This document shows, piece by piece, positions 22,958 to 35,017 of a stretch of DNA of 64,000 bases. Origin of the DNA: Aphrocallistes beatrix (taxonomy: Eukaryota; Porifera; Hexactinellida; Sceptrulophora; Aphrocallistidae); the NCBI GenBank assembly GCA_963281255.1, contig OY725504.1, positions 2,480,001 to 2,544,000 on the forward strand, written 5' to 3'. Position numbers and translations under genes: made by a program. The notes beneath the pieces were generated by a model, which was given only the letters and a program-made list of their open reading frames with translations, was not told the DNA's origin and ran no database searches. Numbering within the stretch: the first letter of the stretch is position 1; every line of letters begins with the position of its first letter.

Positions 22958-23565
22958 ATTAATTATATCGCGATCACCCTAAATATTTTCTTACAGTAAA
23001 CAGTTGTTACAAAATCATCGGATTATACCGTGGAAATCTTTTAATATAATAATAGGTGTTTTTTCCAAAAACTCTTGGAACAATTTAAATATAAGAATAA
23101 TAACTTCGACTACCAACGATAGTCTTATAAATGTCAAATACGTATTTGAAAGTATGCCTAACCCCGCCTCGGAGAGGTCCGATTTTGGAACCGCTATTAT
23201 ATCTTCAAATAATGTATTGTAAATACATTTAATACTTTTTATGCACGACAATTTCTTTAGAAGCAGTCTTATTGTGTTCTTAGGGAAAAGGGAATTACTA
23301 GACAAATCCATGAAACGACTTCTGGTGGTTAAAAATGTTAAAAAATGAATTTGATTTTAGAATCATTTGATCCGATTGATATTAACATATTTTATAATTA
23401 AAATGAATTTCACTGTTTTCAAAAGATCGAGATGTGGTTAATAAAATATCAATTAAACATTTCATGATTTCATATGGATATTTTTGCTACATACAATATT
23501 TTTCCATTTAATATTGCAAGAAGAAAATATATTCATATTTTGGACTTCCTTAAACTGGGAGCGGA
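22958..23565. other. Unassigned stretch
   Basis: AT-rich; open frames on both strands at 23,004-23,311 overlap each other and show no family resemblance. Confidence 0.4.
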
Positions 23566-24077
23566 CATAGACCTTAACCTACAGCAGAGTGGACAATGGG
23601 TGCGGATTTTTGACTAGGGATGGAGTAGAAGATGGTTGAACTAATACATGAGTTGCCTTAAATCATTAACCAAGCAAAATACAGCTTAGAAATGTATTAC
23701 CAGCATTTATAAATATGGTGCCAAAGTACCCATATCCATTGTTCAAATATAGATTTGTCAACATGTAATTGCTTTGGAGATTATATAACACAAAGATTTA
23801 GAAGAATGGCCAAATAAAATCCAAACAAAATAGCTCTATAAGGGAGTTCATTTATATAATGCTCGGGAAATCGCCTGTTTGATATCAGATATTTAGCGAT
23901 CACTGGATCAGAAATAAAATTCTGATCGTTTCAAAAAAAAATTTGTTCTTGAGATATCGCTTATTATAGATAAAGTTCGGGCATAATATCTCTCTATGGT
24001 CCCGAAAGAGGCCGATGTCATATCTTAAAAACTATTGAAGATTTATAATATATTATATTCTTAAATAAAAGGATATA

Positions 24078-24856
24078 CCGTATTTCCCTGAATAAGCGCC
24101 GGGTCTAAGGGTAGCGAAATAAATAAGCGCCGGGGCTCGAATAAGCGTCGGACGCCGGGGCATTTTAGTTCTCTGAACATCATATCAAACTAGTATTCTC
24201 AGTCAGTACACCCTCGGTTATCCGAACACCTCCGTTTGTTAGCTCAAAGATTGGTGTTCGGATAAGTGAAATCGTTCGGATCAGCGAAATACGTATTTTA
24301 CGCTCTTAAATGCGCATGTACCAACTTAGATGTTATTAAAGAACGTATTATGATTTGAATACTACTTACACGTATGTATAGCCGTAACAAATTGACAATG
24401 CTACGCACAATTTTGGAACATACATTTTTAAGGAATTGATTATCCGAACACATTATTTCAGTTATCCGAACACATTATTTCAGTTATCCGGACACATTAT
24501 TTTCACAAATTCGATTGAAAAGTATTTGATAAAATGAGTGGTACTCGAACACACTGTTCGGATAATCGAGGTGTCGGATAATCGAGGTTCGGATAATCGA
24601 GGGTCTACTGTAGTGGCATATATACAAGTGCTTTTTGAAACATGCATTATCCATTTTTAATAGAACTAACATTCTCAGTTGTGGCAAAAATAAAAGTGCC
24701 AGTCAATGTAGTGAACAAAAAAAAGAGCACCGAGTCAATATAGCGAATGAAAAAAATATGCGCCGGGGATTGAATAAGCGCCGGTTTGAATAAGTGCTGG
24801 GTCTAAAGGGTGCACGAAATAAATAAGCGTCCGGGCGCATATTCGAAGCAATACAG
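24078..24856. mobile_element. TA-flanked element (AATAAGCGCC repeats), itself nested
   Basis: Ends CCGTATTTCCCTGAATAAGC and CGAAGCAATACAG, TA on both sides. The undisturbed site is visible in repeat B at 62,281 (GGATATATGCGAAAATATAT). Interior carries AATAAGCGCCGG repeats at both ends. A second pogo-type MITE is inserted at 24,204-24,610. Confidence 0.8.
24204..24610. mobile_element. pogo-type MITE (CAGTACACCCTCG)
   Basis: Ends CAGTACACCCTCGGTTATCC and GGATAATCGAGGGTCTACTG; internal TTATCCGAACAC repeats. A related partial copy starts at 63,769. Confidence 0.85.
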
Positions 24857-26096
24857 TATGCAAAAATATATAGGTTCCACAAACATTCCTTTGTCAAAAA
24901 ATAAATATTTCTCGACTTATCATTTATTTAAATGTAATATTAATTCTATGGAGAACTTTGAATATATTAGAAAATGGCGAATCTAATCATTAAATATGTA
25001 TCCAAATGTGGCTATTATGTTAAATAATGAATACAATTGTCCTTAATAATGCGTATAGAAAAATTCGAGAACTTAACTATTTTGAAAGTTCTGGCCTTAG
25101 ACCTCCCAGATTAGGTCAAAAACCCCCATTTAGGGTCCAAAAAGAGAGATCACTCTATCTCTGTAAATATAACCCCAAATTCTTAGTTCTCACTTCCTAA
25201 TATACTTTTTATGAGGGTACATATATGATTCATTGATAATAATTGCACTACATCCTATGGAATGTAAGTTTTAGATTTTTGTCATATGATGACGTAGCAT
25301 TTTTCGAAAATCCTAACTTCGAAACTAAAAGTCGTAGACTTTCGCTCTAACTTCCTAATATACTGTTTGGAAGCTCTATTTATTCTAAACTGATAGATTA
25401 TACTTCGTAGTGCCAGTAATATGATTTATTATTTACAATTATCTCAAAATATTCGGGGTTAGGGGCCTCAAGGAAATTTTGGGATTTTCAGGGTACTCTT
25501 GCCATTTTTGCAAATATTTGGTTCGAATATACCTAAATCAGAAGTATAAATGTGAATAAATGTCTGTGAATGCTTTTGTTTATTATTAATAACTCATTTT
25601 ACATTCTTCTTAACATCTAAACTTAAAATCTCTATATCTCGGGACTTTAAAATTTCAAAATTAACCGTCTTTACAGAATTTTAATTCAAATTGGTTTGAG
25701 ATAGATGTTTGAAAATTTCTAGAGTTGTTCCATATCATTAGGCGATGAACGTAGGACCACTTTATTTTCGATATCTTATAACTTGGTGATTTTATTCCTG
25801 ATTTCCCACAAAAAACACATTTTCGCCGTTCTTTGGCCCCTTTTTTCGGACACCGACAAGTTTACAATTTTTGTCATTTTAACCTTCTTTTGGTCCCATG
25901 AAGTGGCAAATATGGTAGACTACCTATGATTCGATTTTGGAAGCATTTGATTCCTTGGTATGTCCTAAACAATTCCTTGAGTGGCCTGATTTCTACCATT
26001 ATGATGTGCTAGTGAAAAACGACAAAAACAGACTTTGAGACACTGTATCTCAAAAACTAGAAATGAGAATCAAAAACGGTTTGGAATGTGCAAGTA

Positions 26097-26254
26097 CAGT
26101 GGAATTCGCTTATTAGCAATATTGCTCTATCAGCAACCAATCTTTAGGTCCCAGGTGAAGATTTTGTGTTAATTCTGTTCCCTTATTAGCAACTTCGGGT
26201 ATTAGCAACCATTTCATGAGCAAAACTCGAGTTGCTAATAAGCGAATTCCACTG
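26097..26254. mobile_element. pogo-type MITE (CAGTGGAATTCGC), 158 bp
   Basis: Near-perfect inverted ends CAGTGGAATTCGCTTATTAG and complement, TA duplicated. Empty site present in the other repeat B copy near 63,660 (CCAGTATTTCTTGATGG), which confirms the insertion and its TA duplication. Confidence 0.92.
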
Positions 26255-26522
26255 TATTTCTTGACGGAGATACCTGTCCATGCTTAAGGTTGGCCTTTCC
26301 TATAATAGTTAACTTTTGACTTTTTCAACCGGTTCATTTAATTTTTGAGTGCAGATTTGAATCGCAGAGTTATCTGCAAAACTGCATTAATAATCGAAAT
26401 AATTCAACAGATAAAAAAATTTTTTAACAAATTGGTCAATTTACAAAGGAAGAAATCGGGCACAATATGCTTACAATCCTTTAGAAACTTTGCAAATTAT
26501 TTGATAAATGGTTGATCTATCT

Positions 26523-27143
26523 CAGCGCTGTCCAACAGGCGGCCCGCGGCCTTACTTTGTGCGGCCCGCGTTGCGTACAAAATGCCTCTATCCATACCCA
26601 TCCCGAGTGCACGCCCCTGTATTGCGGCCCGCCACTAAATGGTATGAAGCAGTTGCGGCCCGAAGTAAATATAGTTGGACAGCCAGGGTTTCATTTAAAC
26701 ATTGACTCAAGGGATGGCAAAATTTGGGTTTTGAGGAATAAGGGGTGGCGAGGCCGTAACTGCGTGAGATAGGGTTGTCTGGGAGCATCCTCCCCCTGGA
26801 AATAAGAAGGGTTAGGGTCTCTGAGATCGAATCTAGTACAATCTGTGAAGCAAAAATGCATTTTTCTGAAATTGTAGCTTTGTGTTATATTTGCATTATC
26901 AAAAGCGTTTGTGGCTTGTTAAAAGTTTTAGTATTTTGCTTACTTACATTTAGTAGTACTGACAGTGCATGTACATTAGGTCTTTATTTTTATTGTGAAG
27001 TTTCAGTTTTTGTGTTTCAATATTATACAAAATAAACTAACTTTTTCCAACATTTCAAGGGATGTCAAGGGATGGCGAATGAGATCCAAGGGATGGCGGG
27101 AGCCATCCCTCGCCATCCCCTAAATGAAACCCTGACAGCCCTG
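26523..27143. mobile_element. hAT MITE (CAGCGCTGTCC) with 8-bp TSD, host of a nested MITE
   Basis: Ends CAGCGCTGTCCAACAGGCGG and TTGGACAGCCCTG. Perfect 8-bp duplication ATCTATCT at 26,515-26,522 and 27,144-27,151. Interior rich in GCGGCCCG. Split by the element at 26,685-27,133. The short open frames across it are not genes. Confidence 0.92.
26685..27133. mobile_element. Nested MITE (AGGGTTTCATTTA) with 7-bp TSD
   Basis: Ends AGGGTTTCATTTAAAC and CTAAATGAAACCCT; 7-bp duplication GACAGCC at 26,678-26,684 and 27,134-27,140, inside the right arm of the hAT MITE. GGGATGGC repeats lie near both ends. An 86-codon open frame inside has no family resemblance. Confidence 0.88.
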
Positions 27144-27692
27144 ATCTATCTAATGAACAGATATATTTTTGAAATTTTGAAAATTGTTAAAAATTCACAC
27201 TAAAACACCCGAGGAATTTTATTTTCAGCAATTTTGACACTATTTTTCCATAATTCTCTTTTTATTCGTAATATCAAAATTCTGTATGTTCATTATGTTC
27301 TACTCTTCGAGATCTATTAAAAACCGTTTAGTTGAATTTGCAAAAAGTTATTACATTTATAACTGCTGAAAAAAAAATCTCAGAAAATAGGATTTAGAAA
27401 ATATTTATTTATTTCCCTCAATTTCCTTTAATTTTAGTAACTGCTTTAGAATAATAAATAACATGCAAATATCCTTATTCGACAGCTTATAGCAGTACTT
27501 AACTTCAAAATATGATATATCAGAAATTTTCACCATCAAAAGTGTGAAAAACTGATCATTGATGACTGATCACCCAAAAATAACCACATTCGAGAGTATC
27601 CTCCTGATTCCCAGATCAATAACTTCTTTGAACCATGTCAGATCAACATTTGAATGCTGAATTCGTGTCCCGCATTGAATTTCCAGCAATTT

Positions 27693-27826
27693 GATATATA
27701 TATATATTGACCATATTTGGAGAATTCTAAGGTTGTCCGTGCCTACCAACGGCCAGGAATTTTTTCACATTCCTGGCCGTTGCTAGGAACCCGCAGCCAA
27801 AAAGATTCTCCAAATGTGTCTAATAT
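27693..27826. mobile_element. Short palindromic MITE (GACCATATTTGGAGAAT)
   Basis: Arms of ACCATATTTGGAGAAT type, with a central strong hairpin AACGGCCAGGAATTTTTTCA and its complement. A second copy lies at 55,830-55,965, inside the second copy of element C, so it may be part of element C rather than an independent insertion. Confidence 0.7.
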
Positions 27827-27830
27827 ATAT

Positions 27831-28758
27831 GTTGCAGTGTAAATGCGAAACTGGTGGATTCGCGAATACACTGAATAGTTGGTGGACTCGCGAATACACC
27901 GGTACAAATGCGAAACCTTTTTATCTTAAATATTATGGTTGGTTAATTATATAACTCAAAGGAAATACGTGGTATTTACACTATTATTAGTAATACTCAG
28001 CTGTTTCATAACTAAAAATTTGACAGTAAGATGATGTAAACAACATGTTTTCAAAGCTACTATACAACTACATTTTTGGCGTGAGAAAGTAAAGTTTCTA
28101 AACTTAAAACATACCAAAAAGCAAATAATATAGCATAGCATGAGGAGTGATGTATGCAGAGGCGTAGCCAGCCCAATTTTTAGGGTGCGGCAATTCCGTG
28201 AGAGGGTTGCGGCACACAATGCTAATTTGTGAGATTTTAGTGGGCACAGCCTTTGAGGTTGCGGCCTAGGCCCCATGTGCCGCACCCTGGCTACGCATCT
28301 GGATGTATGTAATGTAAGAATAATTTATCATGCTTGAAGAATACATGAAAACGATTTAGAATAAGGTTTTACACTAAGTTGACTAATTCATTTAAAAATG
28401 GCAAAGAATTATGAATTTTCGAAAAATGCATTCATATAATTCATGATATTTTCCATTAAAAAACTTTTAATTTTGAATAATTATTCTCAGGCTTGATGAA
28501 TTATGAATTATTCGAATTATTCGAATTATTCATTAAGTCATGAATTAGTCAACTTAGGTTTTACATTCATTGATCTTGATTAAAAGTTTTGTTGTAATCT
28601 AGTTGTTCCTATGAGAAATATAAATCAACCATAAGATTTAAGATAAAAAGGTTTCACATTTGCACCGGTGTATTCGCGAATCCACTAACTATATTCAGTG
28701 TATTCGCGAATCCACTGGTGTATTCCCGAATCCACCAGTTTCGCATTTACACTGCAAC
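27831..28758. mobile_element. TIR element (GTTGCAGTGTAAATGCG)
   Basis: Inverted ends GTTGCAGTGTAAATGCGAAA and complement, followed on both sides by repeats of GTGGATTCGCGAATACAC. 928 bp, non-coding, superfamily not recognised. Contains a hAT MITE at 28,157-28,301. Confidence 0.8.
28157..28301. mobile_element. hAT MITE (CAGAGGCGTAGCCAG), 145 bp, 8-bp TSD
   Basis: Ends CAGAGGCGTAGCCAGCC and CTGGCTACGCATCTG. Perfect duplication GATGTATG at 28,149-28,156 and 28,302-28,309. Fresh-looking insertion, no coding. Confidence 0.93.
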
Positions 28759-29514
28759 ATATATATATATATCGAATTGCTGGAAATTTAGTGCTGAGCA
28801 CGAATTTAGCATTAAAATGATGATCTGACATCGTTCAAAGAAGTTATGGATATGAGTCATTTCGCTTCCAAAATATGTCTTTTTTTGGGCGACACCAGGT
28901 GGTACAAGTGGCTCTAAGTGGCGAAATATTATCATTGAAATTCTAAAAATCGAAATTAATGTTTAGAACCCCTTTTGGGATCTAAAAATGATTAAAAAGG
29001 ACTTCTGGCAAATTTTTGATAAAAAGCAAAATGCCCATAGGAAAGGCCAACCTTAATAGGAAATAGTCTATTCGGTATCAAATAGAATTACATTTAAATG
29101 TCTAGCTCTAGTGGTTTGAAGATATTTCCCCAACTGACCAAAACACGTTTCCATAGCATCACTGGAATGTAGCAACATTCCATAAAAAATTCCAAAATTT
29201 TGTTTTAAATTTTAGCAGAGAACTGAGACGTGAATGATTTAATAATAAAACACTTAGAAGTGCCCTTAAACGTCCTCTGAAAATCACTAAATTTGTCACA
29301 AATATAACCTATTGTGCAATCATGTTGGCTAAACTAAATTTGAACAACGGATATGGGACTTTGACACCATATTTATATTTGCTGGTAATACATTTCTAAG
29401 TTCTATTCTACTTGGTTAATGATTTAGGCAACTCATTTATTAGTTCAATCATCTAACGCATCCCTAGTCCAAAATCCGCAAGTTACTGTGAGGTCTTATA
29501 TGCCATAGGCTATG

Positions 29515-30936
29515 ATCATACAAACCGAACTGGTTGTTCTGAACTTCCGTTCCTGTCATATTCCATTTACCTTAGTTACAGAAACCTTCTGACAAACTTT
29601 GACTGGATTTAACCTAGTTTTATTAAATTAATTGTTACTTCTCTGATAGTTGTTTTTGGAAGTGTTTTGTTATGATGACAAAATGTCCATTTTGGTTGTA
29701 TTTACCGTTATAAATTTGGTTGTGTAGGTATCATGGTTGGGTTCAATTACTTTTGGAAGTACTAAGTACAATAGAAGTACTCTTTAGATTTTCAAGTGCA
29801 AGTACAAGTACAACGGAAAAATGGCGAAATAGTTGTGTACAAATACAAGTACTCAAGATGGTTCAAATTAACCGATCTCAATCTTCACTTTGACTGAAGT
29901 TTTTATTTTTTTATGCCAAGTTTTTATTTCAGAAGTTCCAAACACCTTCATTAAGTGAGGGCATCATTTTTTTCGAGGAGGGCAAGCCGTTAGTTTGGAA
30001 GGGTGATTCTCTGGCTTGAGGGGCGGGGGTCGCACCATCATTTTCGATCCCCAAACCATTCAGGATCAGAGTCCCTCTTAAAACAGAGATGCCAACCTTT
30101 GGAAAATGTTACCGTTAGAATCTAGAATTTTTTGGCCTGCATTTCCTTTAATCACACAAATTTCTTGTACAAGACAAGACAGCTTCAACGATTCATAATA
30201 TTTTTTGAGAGGTTAGAGAACATCCCAATTCTCTTCCTTCAAACTGCCAACTCTCACTCAAAATGGGCCTCAAGGATTTTCCGTAAGAGTTGACCTTGGT
30301 GATATTTTTTTTTGGCTTATCCTTAGAATTGTACATAATTTAAGCCATTGCTTTATTTTCAAAGAACAGGTATAGATCGTTATTAGAACATCTGAAAATG
30401 ATAAATATTCTGGGGACGATACCCCAGACAGCTATTCACCGTCGCGAGCTATGCTTGCTCTGCGACCTCTTCCTCTTGGCTATCCTGAATCCCTGGTTAG
30501 GTTGCCTAATAGTCCTGGAAAAAGTTTTAAAACAAAGGCAGTGGCGTGGCTTGATCTTTGGTCACTCCCGGGCTTTGGTAACCACCGCATTCTATAGTAT
30601 GAAACGACTTGATTTTAGAGGGTTCAATTTTTCAGAGACAGTTTGGTGGAATAATTAATTGGTTGACTATTTTTGAGTAGTAATTGTTTATGGGAATCTT
30701 TGTTTAAACGTTTATCGTCGAAATCAATTAAAATTTAATTCTGTTTTGTTACCTAAATCAGTACTTCTCAACCTTGTGAGATGAACGGAACCCAAATATA
30801 TTGAAGAAAGCTAAATCCGATGGAACCATTTTTGTGGCCCCCACGTTTGTGGTTAAGCAATTTAGGCGCCATCTAATGATTACGTTTGGATTACTTGTAT
30901 AATTATATAGTATATTGTATTATATATATATATATA
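29515..30936. other. Stretch with MITE end fragments
   Basis: No gene seen. Two hAT-like left ends without partners: GTTGGGTTCAATTACTTTTG at about 29,728 with GTACAAGTAC repeats, and CAGTACTTCTCAACCTTGTG at about 30,761. The open frame at 30,398-30,658 has no resemblance to known proteins. Confidence 0.5.
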
Positions 30937-31094
30937 TAGTCCCCGGACAAAAGTATTCGACCACCACAGAAACCGCCATACAAATAGTATTAAAGTGGGT
31001 CTATTCATAAAGGATTATGTTATCAAAATGTAAGGAATACTCTATTTTTTTATTCAAATTCGTAAACTACACATTGTAATTACTCAGCTTCAGC

Positions 31095-32879
31095 CATAGC
31101 ATTCTATACATAAGGCAATGGCAGTCACTATTTTTTTTTGACCAGGGATTGCTTAGTATATTCAAATTTACATTCATCCTTTATATGTTATACATGATTA
31201 ATTAAGCATTTTAAGTGACCCCACTCACAAATATGTCCATTAATTGTCAAGATATGTTTGATATTGATAATTATTTTTATTCTGGAGAAAACAAATATGA
31301 CATAATATAAATATTAAGCTCATAAATACAAAATAAACATTGGATTTCGAGAAGTACTAATGAGACGGACTTCTACTTCTTGATGGCAGACTGTGGCTTG
31401 GCTTAGCTTGAGATAGGCTCGATTTAGCTTGAGAGACAGACTTGACTTAGCTTGAGAGACCGACTTGACTTAGCTTGAGACCGACTTGACTTAGCTTGAG
31501 AGATATACTTGACTTAGCTTGAGATTGACTTGACTTAGCTTGAGAGACAGACGACTTAGCTTGAGAGATATACTTGACTTAGCTTGAGAGATATACTTGA
31601 CTTAGCTTGAGATTGACTTGACTTAGCTTGAGAGACAGACTTGACTTAGCTTGAGAGATATACTTGACTTAGCTTGAGATTGACTTGACTTGGCTTGAGA
31701 TTGACTTGACCTGAGACGTCATAAGGGAACAATATACTTCTACGAGTAAGGGACAATCACACACCCTGGCCTTCCAATAGGATATAGTCACACATTTCGT
31801 ACCTCTACAGCCTGATGAAGTTGACTAAATAAACAAATAATATTATTAAATCAGTTTTTGAATTTAGCAAGTTTAGTTTACTACAAGTATTATCATGTTT
31901 CAATACTACGGTAGTGTATTATATAGAGGTCTTAACTTTATTAAATAATGAACAGTTGAATACAGTGAAAAAAGCTTTGGTATTTGTAGAATGTCAAACC
32001 GTGACGTACTGCATGTGCAAAATTCCTCATAGTATACAATGTTCTAATTCCAGAGAGTAGCACATGCCAAATGAATAAGATTAGTATGGGATTGTTTTTC
32101 CCATGTTATAAGCTAACTGTTCGACAGAAGTTGATTCATGAGAAACCTTAAGGACCAAAATATTTTTGCCTTTCCAAGCTGATAGCCAGCAGGCTTTCGA
32201 TGTTAATTTGGGGCACTTTTAAATAAATTGCATTTATCCAAATTAAATAAAGTTCTTATGCACATGTTTTGGAGTAACGAGGATTGCATTCACTAAATTT
32301 GGGGAAGGTAAACACTTTTTCATAATCTTTTAAATTCAGTCAATTGTTTCTAACAAACTTGAGTATATGAATGATTTAGAATAATTATATTACTTATGTC
32401 TTAAGAACCACTCACCCTTGGAATCTTGTAGTTTTAGTAGTCTTCACAGGTCTCGGAATGGCTCAATTTCATTTTCACGAAGAGCACCATCTTTTGGTAA
32501 ATTGAAAAACTTCATGGAGTGTTCTACTCCTCTGTAATTGGAAGTAAAGCCAGGAGCGACACAAGACATCTCGTCCAAATATTAATTCATGCAATTAGTG
32601 TTGTCAAATGAGGCATTATAAATGAGTAATAGAAATGATATACAATAAAACAATACGTAAATGTAATACACTAGTGTTGTTTGTGGAGTAAATATAAATA
32701 TTGTGGTTACATAATATTTTCAAAATGAATATTTAATCAACCCATGAACACAAAATATGTAATAATTATATAGTTGATAATAACAGTATTAATTTAGCGG
32801 TTTTAGGATTGAATATACTAAGCAATCCATGTTACTGGTTTTTTGGTGACTGCCATTGCCTTATGTATAGAATGCTATG
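31095..32879. mobile_element. P-type non-coding element, 1.8 kb, 7-bp TSD
   Basis: Ends CATAGCATTCTATACATAAG and its complement; perfect 7-bp duplication CTTCAGC at 31,088-31,094 and 32,880-32,886, so the target MITE is cleanly cut. Contains a minisatellite (31,385-31,712) and no transposase. Third clean case of a 7-bp duplication in this family. Confidence 0.9.
31385..31712. repeat. Minisatellite (GACTTGACTTAGCTTGAGA)
   Basis: About 15 units of 18-24 bp built on CTTGACTTAGCTTGAGA with inserts GACAGA, GATATA or GATT. Units with GATATA and GATT alternate in a higher-order pattern. Confidence 0.93.
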
Positions 32880-33445
32880 CTTCAGCTTAATTACTAATTC
32901 CCAAGTTAATAAATATCTACATTTGCTACTTGATACTACTTGTCCCAAGTCACAGCCATTATATATGATGGCGTTTAGTGACACAAAGTGGCATAGGTTC
33001 ATAATTTTCAACATAAGAATAGGTAATTGAGTTGAAACTCTCAATTATGAGTAATTAGAATGTGTAGATTACGAATTTGAACTAAAAAATAGAATATTTT
33101 CTACTGTTTAAGGACATGTTCCTTTTTTAAAAGATCTAATTCAATACTATTTGTATGGAAGTTTTCGTGGTGGTCGAATACTTTTGAACGGGTAGTGTAT
33201 ATATACGTATATAATTACAAATGATCAACAAATCAATTCAACCAAAATTAACAAAGCTTGTCTATGCGAAATTAACAAGAATATAATTTATCTGATGCCA
33301 AAAAACAATGAAGCCAGCTATGCGTTCATCCAATAGTTGTAAAATCAATTATTGTGTGTTTGATCACGTAAAGAGAAGCTTCTATAATACACTCCCTAGA
33401 CAAGCAATATTCGTGCACCCCAATATTTTCAACAAATTGTTGATA

Positions 33446-33725
33446 ACAAACGCGATTCGCATGTTTGCGCTCCGCGGACAATTTGTGTCCAGCAGAGGCG
33501 CACTTTGGGCACCTAGGCTCACATTGGTTCATTATGAGGTAGATAACATATCTAAATGCGTCTGTCTTACTGCTGTAATCGATATCACTTGAAAAATTAC
33601 CAAATTGTCAAATTTTGATGCGTAATGATGGCGTCATAACAGAGTGATGAGTCTTCATTTTTTGATTACCATTATATCATATGTGAGATATATTAACATA
33701 GGCGTAGAATTTCTCTTAAAATCAC
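33446..33725 (+). repeat. Repeat A fragment, diverged head
   Basis: ACAAACGCGATTCGCATG head with decayed hairpins (GGACAATTTGTGTCC; GGCGCACTTTGGGCACC), body to AATTTCTCTTAAAAT. Cut off before the TGACGTCA block near the microsatellite side. Confidence 0.8.
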
Positions 33726-33762
33726 ATTAATATGGGGGAGCGAGGTTTAATATTTATTTCTA

Positions 33763-34190
33763 ACAAGCGCGCTTCGCTTGCTTGCGCTGCGCGGCTGGCG
33801 GACACTCCCTTCGGTCGCCTGGAAGTGACATTGGTTAATTATAAGGGAGATATCATCTCTAAATATGTCAAACTTAGTTTTAAAATCGATTTCACTCGAA
33901 AAGTCACCAAATTTGTCAATTTTTAAAATTTTGATGAGTAATGATGACGTCATAACAAAGTGATGAGTCATCATTTTTTGATGATAGTTGTGAGGTATGT
34001 TAGAATACAGATTCTATTAAAATTTCAGCCTTCTATCTCCTATAATGGCTGAGTTATGCTCGAATAAGTGTATTGCATAACTTTTAAAAATGTGACAATG
34101 ACGTCATAATTCCATGATGAGTCGACATTTTGCCTTCTGCGCCCGGCAGTTTCTTCAATCAATTCGTTACAGATATATATATATATATAT
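33763..34190 (+). repeat. Repeat A copy
   Basis: ACAAGCGCGCTTCGC head; the first hairpin is fused to a variant second one (GGCGGACACTCCCTTCGGTC). Full body with two TGACGTCA; ends TTCGTTACAG and (TA)n, which leads into the palindrome. Confidence 0.88.
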
Positions 34191-35017
34191 GGGGAATTCC
34201 ATGTCAAAAAACCAATCATTTCACCACCATCAACCGATTGGTCTGAAATTTGCGGTGCGACAAGCCACTGATATGTCTTTACTTTTGTGAAAATTTCAGA
34301 TCAATCGGTCATGTGGTTTTTGAGTTATGAGTCACAAATTTTTGAATTTTTGCTGTTCGACTAAGGATTCAAAGGCAATGGTAAAATCACCATCCCATTT
34401 TAAACTCGAATAACTTGAAAAATATTCATCAAACTCTTTCATAAATTGCTATACTTATGTTTTACATATGGAGAATACGAAAAACATGAGCAAATTAAGT
34501 GTTGAGTTCCTTTTCTTTGTGAAAACTGGAATTGAAACCAACTCCGGAAGCAAACCGAAACTATGACGTAGCAAAAATGTATATTTTGGAAACTGTTTTA
34601 TTTTTTGGTATTTTACTGTTTATAGTCATAATTCATTGTATAAAAAAATTCATTTCGTTTCCATGTGTTCTCTTTGAGTTATTCACATTTTTGTACCTGT
34701 AAACGGCTTTCTATATATAACTCAAAATTTTATCCCTTTTGTGAAAATATAAAATTCACCTGACAACTCTCAATTTCTACCATTTGAAAATGCTTTTGTG
34801 TCTTCCTCTATAATATCGCTCATTCTTACAACATTCTACAATTGATATGTGCATTAGGAATTATAAGTCTGTTGTAAATTTGACCGCAGACAGACTGAAC
34901 ACAAACAGTGCAATGCTGTTGTTGCTATGTCTTAGGAATGCAATAAATGTCACTAATGAGTTGAAAAGTTAATTTAAGAGGACTAATATTTGCTGAACAA
35001 TCCGATATTTATTCGAC

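Larger units (their letters stand above)
23771..26283 (+). repeat. Repeat B copy, left end missing
   Basis: Aligns by eye with 61,950-63,690 (blocks GGAGATTATATAACACAAAG, CTCTATAAGGGAG, GACTTTGAGACACTGTATCTC, GAGATACCTG). Contains two nested TA-flanked elements (24,078-24,856 and 26,097-26,254), both absent at the matching points of the other copy. Non-coding. Confidence 0.8.
26288..29052. mobile_element. Element C, TTAA-flanked, non-coding
   Basis: TTAA at 26,284-26,287 and 29,053-29,056; inverted ends GGTTGGCCTTTCCTAT and ATAGGAAAGGCCAACC. 2,765 bp with several nested MITEs but no transposase. It sits at a TTAA that is still empty in the other repeat B copy (63,692-63,695). A TTAA target is the mark of piggyBac-type transposition, but the TIR does not look like classic piggyBac, so the superfamily is inferred. 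Confidence 0.8.
23566..29514. mobile_element. P-type MITE split by TTAA elements
   Basis: Left end CATAGACCTTAACC with GACTAGGGATGGAGTAG and GGTTGAACTAATACATGAG (23,566-23,770). Right end at about 29,057-29,514 with complementary blocks CGCATCCCTAGTCCAAAATC and GAGGTCTTATATGCCATAGG, closing GGCTATG. The middle (23,771-29,056) is repeat B plus element C. Flanking 7-mers do not match, so later rearrangement is likely. Confidence 0.65.
30937..33197. mobile_element. TA-flanked mariner-type MITE, split by a P-type element
   Basis: Same family as 5,114-5,591: left CCCGGACAAAAGTATTCGAC, right GTCGAATACTTTTGAACGGG, then GTAGTG and TA. Interrupted at 31,095-32,879. The two halves together would restore a copy of about 470 bp. 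Confidence 0.88.

Noticed and set aside
26508-27035. Open frames of 65-86 codons
   Set aside because: Entirely inside nested MITEs with defined TSDs.
27956-28285. 109-codon frame on the minus strand
   Set aside because: Runs through a hAT MITE and the interior of a TIR element; no family resemblance.
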